DNA from: G965202915 sp965205955
GTDB taxonomy: Bacteria; Pseudomonadota; Gammaproteobacteria; Eutrophobiales; Eutrophobiaceae
Assembly: GCA_965205955.1 (NCBI GenBank)
Contig: OZ242192.1
Coordinates: forward strand, 2,108,001 to 2,172,000
Direction of reading: 5' to 3'
Length of the DNA stretch: 64,000 nucleotides
Positions within the stretch are counted from its first letter, which is position 1. Each line of letters begins with the position of its first letter. This document shows positions 34,560-43,528 of this stretch, one piece after another. The notes below the pieces were generated by a model. It worked only from the letters and a program-made list of their open reading frames with translations. It had not been told where the DNA came from and searched no databases. A program made the translations under genes and the position numbers.

Positions 34560-36167
34560 TCAATCGCTACTCTCGAAAAAAGCCGATATTTGTTGATTAT
34601 CCTCGGCAGAGCGATGCGCCCACAATAATCTGGTGCGGTAGCGCTCGCGTATATATTCATAAATATACCAACTGTTTATATACTTTTTGTCTTTCCTGGC
34701 TCTTCTCGGATGCAAGCGGGTCAGATAGATATAATTGACCTCGGGATGGCGCTCCACATAGAGTTCTCCGGCGGGACCTTTTTTAAAAGTGATTTCTCTG
34801 CAGATCCTATCGGCCAGCAAGACTATATAGGCCGGTTCAAAACACAGGATTACCGCATCCGGGGCAGTGGTTTTCCGCATGCGTTGCATTTCCAGGATCA
34901 TGGCCAATTTCGTTGCCGCTAATTGTCTCGCCTGCTCCAGGTCGTAGGTGTCATAAAATTCCTTAATTTGATGATAACCCGATTCTTTTCCGGTCTGGTA
35001 TCTGTTCCACGTGTAGGACAGCGCGGGTAGCACGGTGGTGAGTACCAGAAGCATCGCAATGGAAACCGCAACGCCGCCGCGCTTCAATTCCATTCTCCGA
35101 GCGCAAACATACAGGGAATAAAAACCATACATGATCAACAGGCATAGAATGGGATAGATAAAACGCCCCATATGCCCCGGATAGGGCCACAGGAACAGCA
35201 CAAGCAAATACAGCAAAACATAGATTGCGTCCAATTTTCCCTGTCCGACCCGAATGCACAGACCCAGCAGGGAAAACAGGCCGGCAAGTAGAAGTATCGA
35301 TTGGGCCGGGAGGGTCTGATCGGTCCAGTAATACAGCAGCCCGCCCAGCCAATTATCATGGAAGGCCGCCAATTGCTCTTTTAGATCCCAACTGACCCTG
35401 ATTTTTTCCGTCTCCGAACCGAGCAGGCCGCCGATTTGATCGATATACACCGAGGGAACAACTGTGTTATGTGCCCACCAGGATGCCGCAATAACCGCCA
35501 ATGAAAAAAATACCGGGATGACAAAATACGGCCCATCGAGACTGCCCCGTCTCCATTTTACGATGCAGATAACGATAAATGCCGCCAGCATTGCGACCCC
35601 GATCGTTCTTGTCAGCACTAGCAGGGCCAGCAGCAGGCCGAAAATGAATAGATTGGTTTTTCTGGAAAGATCGGCTTTATCAAAAAAAATCAACGTGGCC
35701 AGGCTGAGAAATAAATAAAGGGGTTCACTGAGGATCCCCATGGAATTCAGCCAGGCGGACGGGCTGAGGCAAAATATGAATACAATCAGCAGGGCCTGGT
35801 GATTTGCGGCAAACATACTGCGGGCAAAGATAAATATAAGAGGAATAGCCAGCAGTAAAAAAAGTGCGGTTAGCACGTGCGCCAGGGTGTAATCGTAGGC
35901 CGCACCCAGGATGGCCAGGATAAACGGGAAAAAGGGCGGAAAATCCTGACTTGGCCAGGCGGCAACAACCGCCGGACTGGCTTCATGCCAGGGGGATAAA
36001 TAGCGCGCCATCAGCAAATAATTTACGCTATCACTAAAAAAGGATGCGAGTCCGGCGTGTGCGACAAAGGGAATGAGAAATGCCGCATAAATGCCGGCAA
36101 AGACAAACAGTGCCGCATAAGAGAGCAGATCGTTGCGGGAATGGGAAAAAATGAACGTACTGGCCAA
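34560..36167 (-). CDS. GT-C-like membrane glycosyltransferase, array copy 1
   Basis: 535 residues from a TTG with no clear ribosome-binding site. Last gene of the array and nearest pilA2. Its C-terminal domain is the most distinct of the group apart from copy 9: CFEPAYIVLLADRICREITF and an ending of RTRLLWAHRSAEDNQQISAF. The first periplasmic loop keeps FFSDSVNYLLMARYLSPW, and the second large loop is of the NTVVPSVYIDQIGG type shared only with copy 2. About 11 membrane segments precede the C-terminal domain. General family description is under copy 9. Confidence 0.75.
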   Translation of the reverse strand: MASTFIFSHSRNDLLSYAALFVFAGIYAAFLIPFVAHAGLASFFSDSVNYLLMARYLSPWHEASPAVVAAWPSQDFPPFFPFILAILGAAYDYTLAHVLTALFLLLAIPLIFIFARSMFAANHQALLIVFIFCLSPSAWLNSMGILSEPLYLFLSLATLIFFDKADLSRKTNLFIFGLLLALLVLTRTIGVAMLAAFIVICIVKWRRGSLDGPYFVIPVFFSLAVIAASWWAHNTVVPSVYIDQIGGLLGSETEKIRVSWDLKEQLAAFHDNWLGGLLYYWTDQTLPAQSILLLAGLFSLLGLCIRVGQGKLDAIYVLLYLLVLFLWPYPGHMGRFIYPILCLLIMYGFYSLYVCARRMELKRGGVAVSIAMLLVLTTVLPALSYTWNRYQTGKESGYHQIKEFYDTYDLEQARQLAATKLAMILEMQRMRKTTAPDAVILCFEPAYIVLLADRICREITFKKGPAGELYVERHPEVNYIYLTRLHPRRARKDKKYINSWYIYEYIRERYRTRLLWAHRSAEDNQQISAFFESSD

Positions 36168-36203
36168 GGGAAATTCGTATTTATATCCGGCTACTATGGC
36201 AAT

Positions 36204-36245
36204 CTAGTTTACTCTGAAGACGCCGTATTTCAAAATGCAATGCAG
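36204..36245 (-). repeat. Scar of GT2 gene 3' end, spacer 1-2
   Basis: 42 bp whose minus strand encodes CILKYGVFRVN-stop, the terminal codons of the GT2 gene at 50122 (CILKYGAFRLD-stop) with a few changes. It sits in the 86-bp spacer directly upstream of array copy 1. Confidence 0.8.
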
Positions 36246-36253
36246 AAATAAAC

Positions 36254-37864
36254 TCAATCGCTAATCTTGAAAAAAGCGGAGAGTAGTTCATTGTTTTCGG
36301 CAGAGCGATGCTCCCACAATAATCTGGCTTGGTCGGGTATATATTTACGAAGATACAAGCCGTTTACATCTATAATATCCGAGTCTTCATGGACTCTTCC
36401 CGGATGCGATCTGAACAGATAGATATAATCAACCTCGGGATCGTGCTCCATATATAGTTCTCCGGCGGGATCTCTGTTAAAAGTGATTTTATCCCGGGCG
36501 ATTCTATCAGCCAGCAACGGGATATAGATCAGGTGAGAAGACAGGATCACCGCATCCGGGGCAGTGGTTTTTCGCATGCGCTCCATTTCCAGGCTCATGG
36601 CCAATTTCGTTGCCGCTAATTGTCTCGCCTGCTTCAGGTCGTAGGTGTCATAAAATTCCTTAATTTGATGATAGCCCGATTCTTTTCCGGTCTGGTATCT
36701 GTGCCACGTGTAGGACAGCGTCGGCAACACGGTGGTGAGTACCAGAACCATCGCAATGGAAACCGCAACGCCGCCGCGCTTCAATTCCATTCTCCGAGTG
36801 CAAACATACAGGAAATAAAAACTATACATGATCAACAGGCATAGAATGGGATAGATAAAACGCCCTATATACTCCGGATAGGGCCATAGGAACAGCACAA
36901 GCAAATACAGCAACACATAGATTGCGTTCAATTTTCCCTGTCCGACCCGAATGCACAGACCCAGCAGGGAAAACAGGCCGGCAAGTAGAATGATCGATTG
37001 GGCCGGGAGGGTCTGATCGGTCCAGTAATACAGCAGCCCGCCCAGCCAATTATCATGGAAGGCCGCCAATTGCTCTTTTAGATCCCAGCTAACCCTGATT
37101 TTTTCCGTCTCCGAACCGAGCAGGCCGCCGATTTGATCGATATACACCGAGGGAACAACCGTGTTATGTGCCCACCAGGATGCCGCAATAACCGCCAATG
37201 AAAAAAATACCGGGATGACAAAATACGGCCCATCGAGACTGCCCCGCCTCCATTTTACGATGCAGATAACGATAAATGCCGCCAGCATTGCGACCCCGAT
37301 CGTTCTTGTCAGCACCAGCAGGGCCAGCAGCAGGCCGAAAATGAATAGATTGGCTTTTCTGGAAAGATCGGATTTATCAAAAAAAATCAACGTGGCCAGG
37401 CTGAGAAATAAATAAAGGGGTTCACTGAGGATCCCCATGGAATTCAGCCAGGCAGACGGGCTGAGACAAAATATGAATACAATCAGCAGGGCCTGGTGAT
37501 TTGCGGCAAACATACTGCGGGCAAAGATAAATATAAGAGGGATGGACAGCAGTAAAAAAAGTGCGGTTAGCACGTGCGCCAGGGTGTAATCGTAGGCCGC
37601 ACCCAGGATGGCCAGGATAAACGGGAAAAAGGGCGGAAAATCCTGCCTTGGCCAGGCGGCAACAACCGCCGGACTGGCTTCATGCCAAGGTGATAAATAG
37701 CGCGCCATAAGCAAATAATGTGCGCTGTCACTAAAAAAGGATACGAGTCCGGCGTGTGCGACAAATGGAATGAGAAATGCCGCATAAATGCCGGCAAAGA
37801 CAAACAGTGCCGCATAAGAGAGCAGATCGTTGCGGGAAGGGGAAGAAATGAAAGTACTGGCCAA
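36254..37864 (-). CDS. GT-C-like membrane glycosyltransferase, array copy 2
   Basis: 536 residues, TTG start. The front ~270 residues are almost the same as copy 1, including the NTVVPSVYIDQIGG loop, but the C-terminal domain is of the copy 3/8 type: SSHLIYIPLLADRIARDKI, EDSDIIDVNGL and LLWEHRSAENNELLSAFF. One protein thus joins a copy 1 front to a copy 3/8 tail. All frames are intact. Confidence 0.75.
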   Translation of the reverse strand: MASTFISSPSRNDLLSYAALFVFAGIYAAFLIPFVAHAGLVSFFSDSAHYLLMARYLSPWHEASPAVVAAWPRQDFPPFFPFILAILGAAYDYTLAHVLTALFLLLSIPLIFIFARSMFAANHQALLIVFIFCLSPSAWLNSMGILSEPLYLFLSLATLIFFDKSDLSRKANLFIFGLLLALLVLTRTIGVAMLAAFIVICIVKWRRGSLDGPYFVIPVFFSLAVIAASWWAHNTVVPSVYIDQIGGLLGSETEKIRVSWDLKEQLAAFHDNWLGGLLYYWTDQTLPAQSIILLAGLFSLLGLCIRVGQGKLNAIYVLLYLLVLFLWPYPEYIGRFIYPILCLLIMYSFYFLYVCTRRMELKRGGVAVSIAMVLVLTTVLPTLSYTWHRYQTGKESGYHQIKEFYDTYDLKQARQLAATKLAMSLEMERMRKTTAPDAVILSSHLIYIPLLADRIARDKITFNRDPAGELYMEHDPEVDYIYLFRSHPGRVHEDSDIIDVNGLYLRKYIPDQARLLWEHRSAENNELLSAFFKISD

Positions 37865-37891
37865 GGGAAATTCGTATTTATATTCGGCAAT

Positions 37892-37933
37892 CTAGTTCAA
37901 TCTGAAGACGCCGTATTTCAAAATGCAATGCAG
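37892..37933 (-). repeat. Scar of GT2 gene 3' end, spacer 2-3
   Basis: 42 bp encoding CILKYGVFRLN-stop on the minus strand, a relic of the GT2 3' end, in the 77-bp spacer upstream of array copy 2. Confidence 0.8.
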
Positions 37934-37941
37934 AAATAAAC

Positions 37942-39552
37942 TCAATCGCTAATCTTGAAAAAAGCGGATAGTAGTTCATTGTTTTCGGCAGAGCGATGCT
38001 CCCACAATAACCTGGCTTGGTCGGGTATATATTTACGCAGAAGCAAGCCGTTTACATTTATAATATCCGAGTCTTCATGGACTCTTCCCGGATGCGGTCT
38101 GACCAGATAGATATAATCAACCTCGGGATCGTGCTCCATATATAGTTCTCCGGCGGGATCTCTGTCAAAAGCGATTTTATCCCGGGCGATTCTATCAGCC
38201 AGCAGCGGGATATAGTTCAGGTGAGAAGACAGGATCACCGCATCCGGGGCAGTGGTTTTTCGCATGCGCTCCATTTCCAGGCTCATGGCCAAATTCATTG
38301 CCGCCAATTGTGCCGCCTGCTTCAGGTCGTGGATGTCATAAAATTCCTTAATTTGATGATAGCCCGATTCTTTTCCGGTCTGGTATCTGTGCCACGTGTA
38401 GGACAGCGTCGGCAACACGGTGGTGAGTACCAGAACCATCGCAATGGAAACCGCAACGCCGCCGCGCTTCAATTCCATTCTCCGAGTGCAAACATACAGG
38501 AAATAAAAACTATACATGATCAACAGGCATAGAATGGGATAGATAAAACGCCCCATATGCCCCGGATAGGGCCACAGGAACAGCACAAGCAAATACAGCA
38601 GCACATAGATTGCGTCCAGTTTTCCCTGTCCGACCCGAATGCACAGACCCAGCAGGGAAAACAGGCCGGCAAGTAGAAGTATCGATTGGGCCGGGAGGGT
38701 CTGATCGGTCCAGTAATACAGCAGCCCGCCCAGCCAATTATCATAGAAGGCCGCCAATTGCTCTTTTAGATCCCAGCTAACCCTGATTTTTTCCGTCTCC
38801 GAACCGAGCAGGCCACCGATTTGATCGATATAATGAGCCGCAAAAACCGTGCCATGCGCCCACCAGGATGCCGTCATAACCGCCAATGAAAAAAATACCG
38901 GGATGACAAAATACGGCCTATCGAGACTGCCCCGCCTCCATTTTACGATGCAGATAACGATAAATGCCGCCAGCATTGCGACCCCGATCGTTCTTGTCAG
39001 CACCAGCAGGGCCAGCAGCAGGCCGAAAATGAATAGATTGGGTTTTCTGGAAAGATCGGCTTTATCAAAAAAAATCAACGTGGCCAGGCTGAGAAATAAA
39101 TAAAGGGGTTCACTGAGGATCCCCATGGAATTCAGCCAGGCAGACGGGCTGAGACAAAATATGAATACGATCAGCAAAGCCTGGTGATTTGCGGCAAACA
39201 TACTGCGGGCAAAGATAAATATAAGAGGAATAGCCAGCAGTAAAAAAAGGGCGGTTAGCACGTGCGCCAGGGTGTAATCGTAGGCCGCACCCAGGATGGC
39301 CAGGATAAACGGGAAAAAGGGCGGAAAATCCTGCCTTGGCCAGGCGGCAACAACCGCCGGGCTGGCTTCATGCCAGGGTGACAAATAGCGCGCCATAAGC
39401 AAATAATGTACGCTATCACTAAAAAAGGATGCGAGTCCGGCGTGTGCGACAAAGGGAATGAGAAATGCCGCATACATGCCGGCAAAGACAAACAGTGCCG
39501 CATAAGAGAGCAGATCGTTGCGGGAATGGGAAGAAATGAAAGTACTGGCCAA
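37942..39552 (-). CDS. GT-C-like membrane glycosyltransferase, array copy 3
   Basis: 536 residues, TTG start. Second loop is the GTVFAAHYIDQIGG type also seen in copies 4 and 8, joined to the KIRVSWDLKEQ and TLPAQSILLLAG segments of copy 1. The tail (SSHLNYIPLLADRIARDKI ... LLSAFFKISD) is close to copies 2 and 8. Upstream is the first long (375-bp) spacer. Confidence 0.75.
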   Translation of the reverse strand: MASTFISSHSRNDLLSYAALFVFAGMYAAFLIPFVAHAGLASFFSDSVHYLLMARYLSPWHEASPAVVAAWPRQDFPPFFPFILAILGAAYDYTLAHVLTALFLLLAIPLIFIFARSMFAANHQALLIVFIFCLSPSAWLNSMGILSEPLYLFLSLATLIFFDKADLSRKPNLFIFGLLLALLVLTRTIGVAMLAAFIVICIVKWRRGSLDRPYFVIPVFFSLAVMTASWWAHGTVFAAHYIDQIGGLLGSETEKIRVSWDLKEQLAAFYDNWLGGLLYYWTDQTLPAQSILLLAGLFSLLGLCIRVGQGKLDAIYVLLYLLVLFLWPYPGHMGRFIYPILCLLIMYSFYFLYVCTRRMELKRGGVAVSIAMVLVLTTVLPTLSYTWHRYQTGKESGYHQIKEFYDIHDLKQAAQLAAMNLAMSLEMERMRKTTAPDAVILSSHLNYIPLLADRIARDKIAFDRDPAGELYMEHDPEVDYIYLVRPHPGRVHEDSDIINVNGLLLRKYIPDQARLLWEHRSAENNELLSAFFKISD

Positions 39553-39585
39553 GGGAAATTCGTGTTTATATCCGGCTGCTACGGC

Positions 39586-39925
39586 AATCTAGCCCGGATA
39601 TTGCATGAGCGCGTGAGAAATGCAGGATTTTGGCCGAAAAGTCCTGATACCTGCCCCCGCCATGCCTGCGAAAGATTTATCCCCTGACCTGAGCAGGGGC
39701 AGGCATCCAGTCTTTCGCAGGAATTGCAGAGAAAGGGCAGGAATTGCAGAGAAGTCTATACAACTGGCGCGCCAGCGAAACTGGCTGGAACACGTCGGCG
39801 TTTTACAGGTGGAAAGTATGGCGGGGACAAGCGCAGTTCGGGTACATTTAGTCATGGGTAACGGTTCTCATTGATTAGTATATTCTGAATCAATTCGCGT
39901 TTGAATAATTTGCCGGCAGAAATAA
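39586..39925. repeat. Long spacer element, first copy
   Basis: ~340 bp nearly identical to 43170-43523. It holds a palindromic, REP-like part (GCCATGCCTGCGAAAG near 39660 and GCAGGGGCAGGCATCCAG near 39693, with a CCCCTG/CAGGGG hairpin), a doubled AATTGCAGAGAA word, and at 39860-39912 a 53-bp piece matching 50/53 bases of the GT2 gene interior (50298-50350). No gene is visible. Confidence 0.75.
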
Positions 39926-39927
39926 AC

Positions 39928-41541
39928 TCAATCGCTAATCTTGAAAAAAGCGGAGAGTGGTTCGTTGTTTTCGGCAAAGCGATGCTCCCACAATAACCTG
40001 GCTTGGTCGGGTATATATCCACGAAGATACAAGCTACTTATATCCGAGGCTTCTTTAAGGTCTCTTCTCGGATGCAATATGACCAGATAGATATAATCAA
40101 CCTCGGGATCGTACTCCATATATAGTTCTCCGGCGGGATTTCTGTTAATAGTGATTTCCTTCCGGGAGCTCCTATCGGCCAACAGGGGGATATAGACCGG
40201 TTGAGAAGACAGGATTACCGCATCCGGGGCAGTGGTTTTCTTCATGCGCTCCATTTCCAGGCTCATGGCCAATTTCGTTGCCGCTAATTGTGCCGCCTGC
40301 TGCAGGTCGTGGATGTCATAAAATTCCTTAATTCGATGATAGCCCGATGCTTTTCCGGTCTGGTATCTGTGCCACGTGTAGGACAGCGTCGGCAACACGA
40401 TGGTGAATACCAGAACCATCGCAATGGAAACCGCAACGCCGCCGCGTTTCGATTTCATTCTCCGAGCGCAAACATACAGGGAATAAAAACTATACATGAT
40501 CAACAGGCATAGAATGGGATAGATAAAACGCCTAATATGGAACGGATGAGGCCACAGGAATAACACAAGCAAATACAGCAGCACATAGATTGCGTCCAGT
40601 TTTCCCTGTCCAACCCGAATGCACAGACCCAGCAGGGAAAACAGGCCGGCAAGTAGAATGATCGATTGGGCCGGGAGGGTCTGATCGGTCCAGTAATACA
40701 GCAGCCCGCCCAGCCAATTATCATGGAAGGCCACCAATTGCTCTTTTAGATCCCAACTGACCTTGATTATTTCTGTCTCCGAACCAAGCAGGCCGCCGAT
40801 TTGATCGACATAATGAGCGGCAAAAACCGTGCCATGCGCCCACCAGGATGCCGTCATAACCGCCAATGAAAAAAATACCGGGATGACAAAATACAGCCTA
40901 TCGAGACTGCCCCGCCTCCATTTTACGATGCAGATAACGATAAATGCCGCCAGCATTGCGACCCCGATCGTTCTTGTCAGCACCAGCAGGGCCAGCAGCA
41001 GGCCGAAAATGAATAGATTGGTTTTTCTGGAAAGATCGGCTTTATCAAAAAAAATCAACGTGGCCAGGCTGAGAAATAAATAAAGGGGTTCACTGAGGAT
41101 CCCCATGGAATTCAGCCAGGCGGACGGGCTGAGACAAAATATGAATACAATCAGCAGGGCCTGGTGATTTGCGGCAAACATACTGCGGGCAAAGATAAAT
41201 ATAAGAGGAATAGCCAGCAATAAAAAAAGGGCGGTTAGCACGTGCGCCAGGGTGTAATCGTAGGCCGCACCCAGGATAGCCAGGATAAACGGGAAAAAGG
41301 GCGGAAAGTCCTGACTTGGCCAGGCGGCAACAATGGCCGGACTGGCTTCCTGCCAGGGGGATAAATAGCGCGCCATCAGCAAATAATTTACGCTGTCACT
41401 AAAAAAGGATGCGAGTCCGTCGTGTGCGACAAATGGAATGAGAAATACTGCATACACGCCAACGAAAACAAACAACGCGGCATAGTGGAACAGACTGCTC
41501 CGCGAAGAAAGTAAAATAAAATTACCGACTATGGAAAACAT
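39928..41541 (-). CDS. GT-C-like membrane glycosyltransferase, array copy 4
   Basis: 537 residues from an ATG at 41541 that begins MFSIVGNFILLSSRSSLFHY; an earlier in-frame ATG at 41640 lies inside copy 5 and was rejected. Only this copy and copy 8 have this N-terminus and an ATG; it lies 10 bp after the copy 5 stop, so translation may be coupled. The tail (SSQPVYIPLLADRSSRKEIT ... DISSLYLRGYIPDQARLLWE) is residue-for-residue the same as in copy 7, while the front matches copy 8: a direct sign of segment exchange. Confidence 0.75.
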   Translation of the reverse strand: MFSIVGNFILLSSRSSLFHYAALFVFVGVYAVFLIPFVAHDGLASFFSDSVNYLLMARYLSPWQEASPAIVAAWPSQDFPPFFPFILAILGAAYDYTLAHVLTALFLLLAIPLIFIFARSMFAANHQALLIVFIFCLSPSAWLNSMGILSEPLYLFLSLATLIFFDKADLSRKTNLFIFGLLLALLVLTRTIGVAMLAAFIVICIVKWRRGSLDRLYFVIPVFFSLAVMTASWWAHGTVFAAHYVDQIGGLLGSETEIIKVSWDLKEQLVAFHDNWLGGLLYYWTDQTLPAQSIILLAGLFSLLGLCIRVGQGKLDAIYVLLYLLVLFLWPHPFHIRRFIYPILCLLIMYSFYSLYVCARRMKSKRGGVAVSIAMVLVFTIVLPTLSYTWHRYQTGKASGYHRIKEFYDIHDLQQAAQLAATKLAMSLEMERMKKTTAPDAVILSSQPVYIPLLADRSSRKEITINRNPAGELYMEYDPEVDYIYLVILHPRRDLKEASDISSLYLRGYIPDQARLLWEHRFAENNEPLSAFFKISD

Positions 41542-41551
41542 AGACAATGAA

Positions 41552-43132
41552 TCAATCCCTAATCTCGAAAAAAGCCGAAAATGGTTCGTTATTATCGGTG
41601 GAATGCACCCACAATACATTGGTAGGGCGGCGTATATCAATATTCAGGCCGTTCACCCCTTCATTTAACCACGGATCAATTTTAGTCAGATAGACATAAT
41701 CGGCATCCCGGGCCGGCTGTATATATAGCTCTCCGGCAGAATTTTTCTCAATAGTGATTTGCCTGCCGACCCTGTCGGCCAGCAAGACTATATAGGCCGG
41801 TTCAAAACACAGGATTACCGCATCCGGGGCAGTGGTTTTCTCCATGCGTTCCATTTCCAGGATCATGGACAAATTTATTGCCGCCAATTGTGCCGCCAGC
41901 TTCAGGTCGTGGATGTCATAAAATTCCTTAATTTGATGATAGCCCGATTCTTTTCCGGTCTGGTATCTGTGCCACGTGTAGGACAGCGTTGGCAACACGA
42001 TAGCAAGTACCAGAACCATCGCAATGGAAACCGCAGCACCTCCGCGCTTCAATTCCATTCTCCGAGCGCAAACATACAGGGAATAAAAACTATACGTTAT
42101 CAACAGGCATAGAATGGGATAGATAAAACGCCCCATATGGAACGGATGGGGCCACACAAACAACACAAGCAAATACAGCAGCACATAGATTGCGTCCAAT
42201 TTTCCCTGTCCGACCCGAATGCACAGGCCCAGCAGCGAAAGCAGACCGACAAGCAACATGATCGATTGGGCCACGAGAGTCTGATCGGTCCAGTAATACA
42301 GCAGCCCGCCCAGCCAATTATCATGGAAGGCCGCCAATTGCTCTTTTAGATCCCAGCGAACCTCGATTTTTTCCGTCTCCGAACCGAGCAGGCTGCCGAT
42401 TTGATCGATATACACGGGGGAAACAACCGTACCATGCGCCCACCAGGATGCCGCCATAACCGCCAATGAAAAAAATACCGGGATGACAAAATACGGCCTA
42501 TCGAGACTGCCCCGCCTCCATTTTACGATGCAGATAACGATAAATGCCGCCAGCATTGCGACCCCGATCGTTCTTGTCAGCACCAGCAGGGCCAGCAGCA
42601 GGCCGAAAATGAATAGATTGGGTTTTCTGGAAAGATCGGCTTTATCAAAAAAAATCAATGTGGCCAGGCTGAGAAATAAATAAAGGGGTTCACTGAGGAT
42701 CCCCATGGAATTCAGCCAGGCAGACGGGCTGAGACAAAATATGCATACGATCAGCAAAGCCTGATGATTTGCGGCAAACATACTGCGGGCAAAGATAAAT
42801 ACCAGAGGAATAGCCAGCAGTAAAAAAAGGGCGGTTAGCATGTGCGCCAGGGTGTAATCGTAGGCCGCACCCGCGAAGGCCAGGATAAACGGAAAAAAAG
42901 GCGGAAAATCCTGACTTGACCAAGTGGCAACAACGGCCGGGCTGGCTTCATACCAGGGGGATAAATAGCGCGCCATAAGCAAATAATTTACGCTATCACT
43001 AAAAAAAGATGCCAGTCCGTCATGCGCGACAAAGGGAATGAGAAATACTGCATACATGCCGACAAAGACAAACAGTGCCGCATAAGAGAGCAGATCGTTG
43101 CGGGAAGGGGAAGAAATGAAAGTACTGGCCAA
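41552..43132 (-). CDS. GT-C-like membrane glycosyltransferase, array copy 5
   Basis: 526 residues, TTG start. The membrane part belongs to the main group, with the GTVVSPVYIDQIGS loop and TLVAQSIMLLVGLLSLLGL segment also found in copy 6. The C-terminal domain instead follows copy 9: ITIEKNSAGELYIQPARDAD, NGLNIDIRRPTNVLWVHSTD and FSAFFEIRD. The copy 4 + 5 pair has the same junction as the copy 8 + 9 pair, which indicates a block duplication followed by replacement of the copy 5 front. Confidence 0.75.
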   Translation of the reverse strand: MASTFISSPSRNDLLSYAALFVFVGMYAVFLIPFVAHDGLASFFSDSVNYLLMARYLSPWYEASPAVVATWSSQDFPPFFPFILAFAGAAYDYTLAHMLTALFLLLAIPLVFIFARSMFAANHQALLIVCIFCLSPSAWLNSMGILSEPLYLFLSLATLIFFDKADLSRKPNLFIFGLLLALLVLTRTIGVAMLAAFIVICIVKWRRGSLDRPYFVIPVFFSLAVMAASWWAHGTVVSPVYIDQIGSLLGSETEKIEVRWDLKEQLAAFHDNWLGGLLYYWTDQTLVAQSIMLLVGLLSLLGLCIRVGQGKLDAIYVLLYLLVLFVWPHPFHMGRFIYPILCLLITYSFYSLYVCARRMELKRGGAAVSIAMVLVLAIVLPTLSYTWHRYQTGKESGYHQIKEFYDIHDLKLAAQLAAINLSMILEMERMEKTTAPDAVILCFEPAYIVLLADRVGRQITIEKNSAGELYIQPARDADYVYLTKIDPWLNEGVNGLNIDIRRPTNVLWVHSTDNNEPFSAFFEIRD

Positions 43133-43169
43133 GGGAAAAGTCGTGTTTATATCCGGCTGCTACGGCAAT

Positions 43170-43523
43170 CTAACCCGGATATTGCATGAGCGCGTGAGAA
43201 ATGCAGGATTTTGACCGAAAAGTCCTGAGACCTGCCCCCGCCATGCCTGCACCATCCCCGCCATGCCTGCAAAAGATTTATCCCCTGACCTGAGCAGGGG
43301 CAGGCATCCAGTCTTTCGCAGAAATTGCAGAGAAAGGGCAAGAATTGCAGAGAAGTCTATACAACTGGCGCGCCAGCGAAACTGGCTGGAACACGTCGGC
43401 GTTTTACAGGTGGAAAGTATGGCGGGGACAAGCGCAGTTCGGGTACATTTAGTCATGGGTAACGGTTCTCATTGATTAGTATATTCTGAATCAATTCGCG
43501 TTTGAATAATTTGCCGGCAGAAA
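43170..43523. repeat. Long spacer element, second copy
   Basis: Second copy of the element at 39586-39925 in the 396-bp spacer upstream of copy 5, with a small extra duplication (CCCGCCATGCCTGC repeated near 43238-43268). The GT2-derived piece is at 43461-43513. Confidence 0.75.
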
Positions 43524-43528
43524 TAAAC

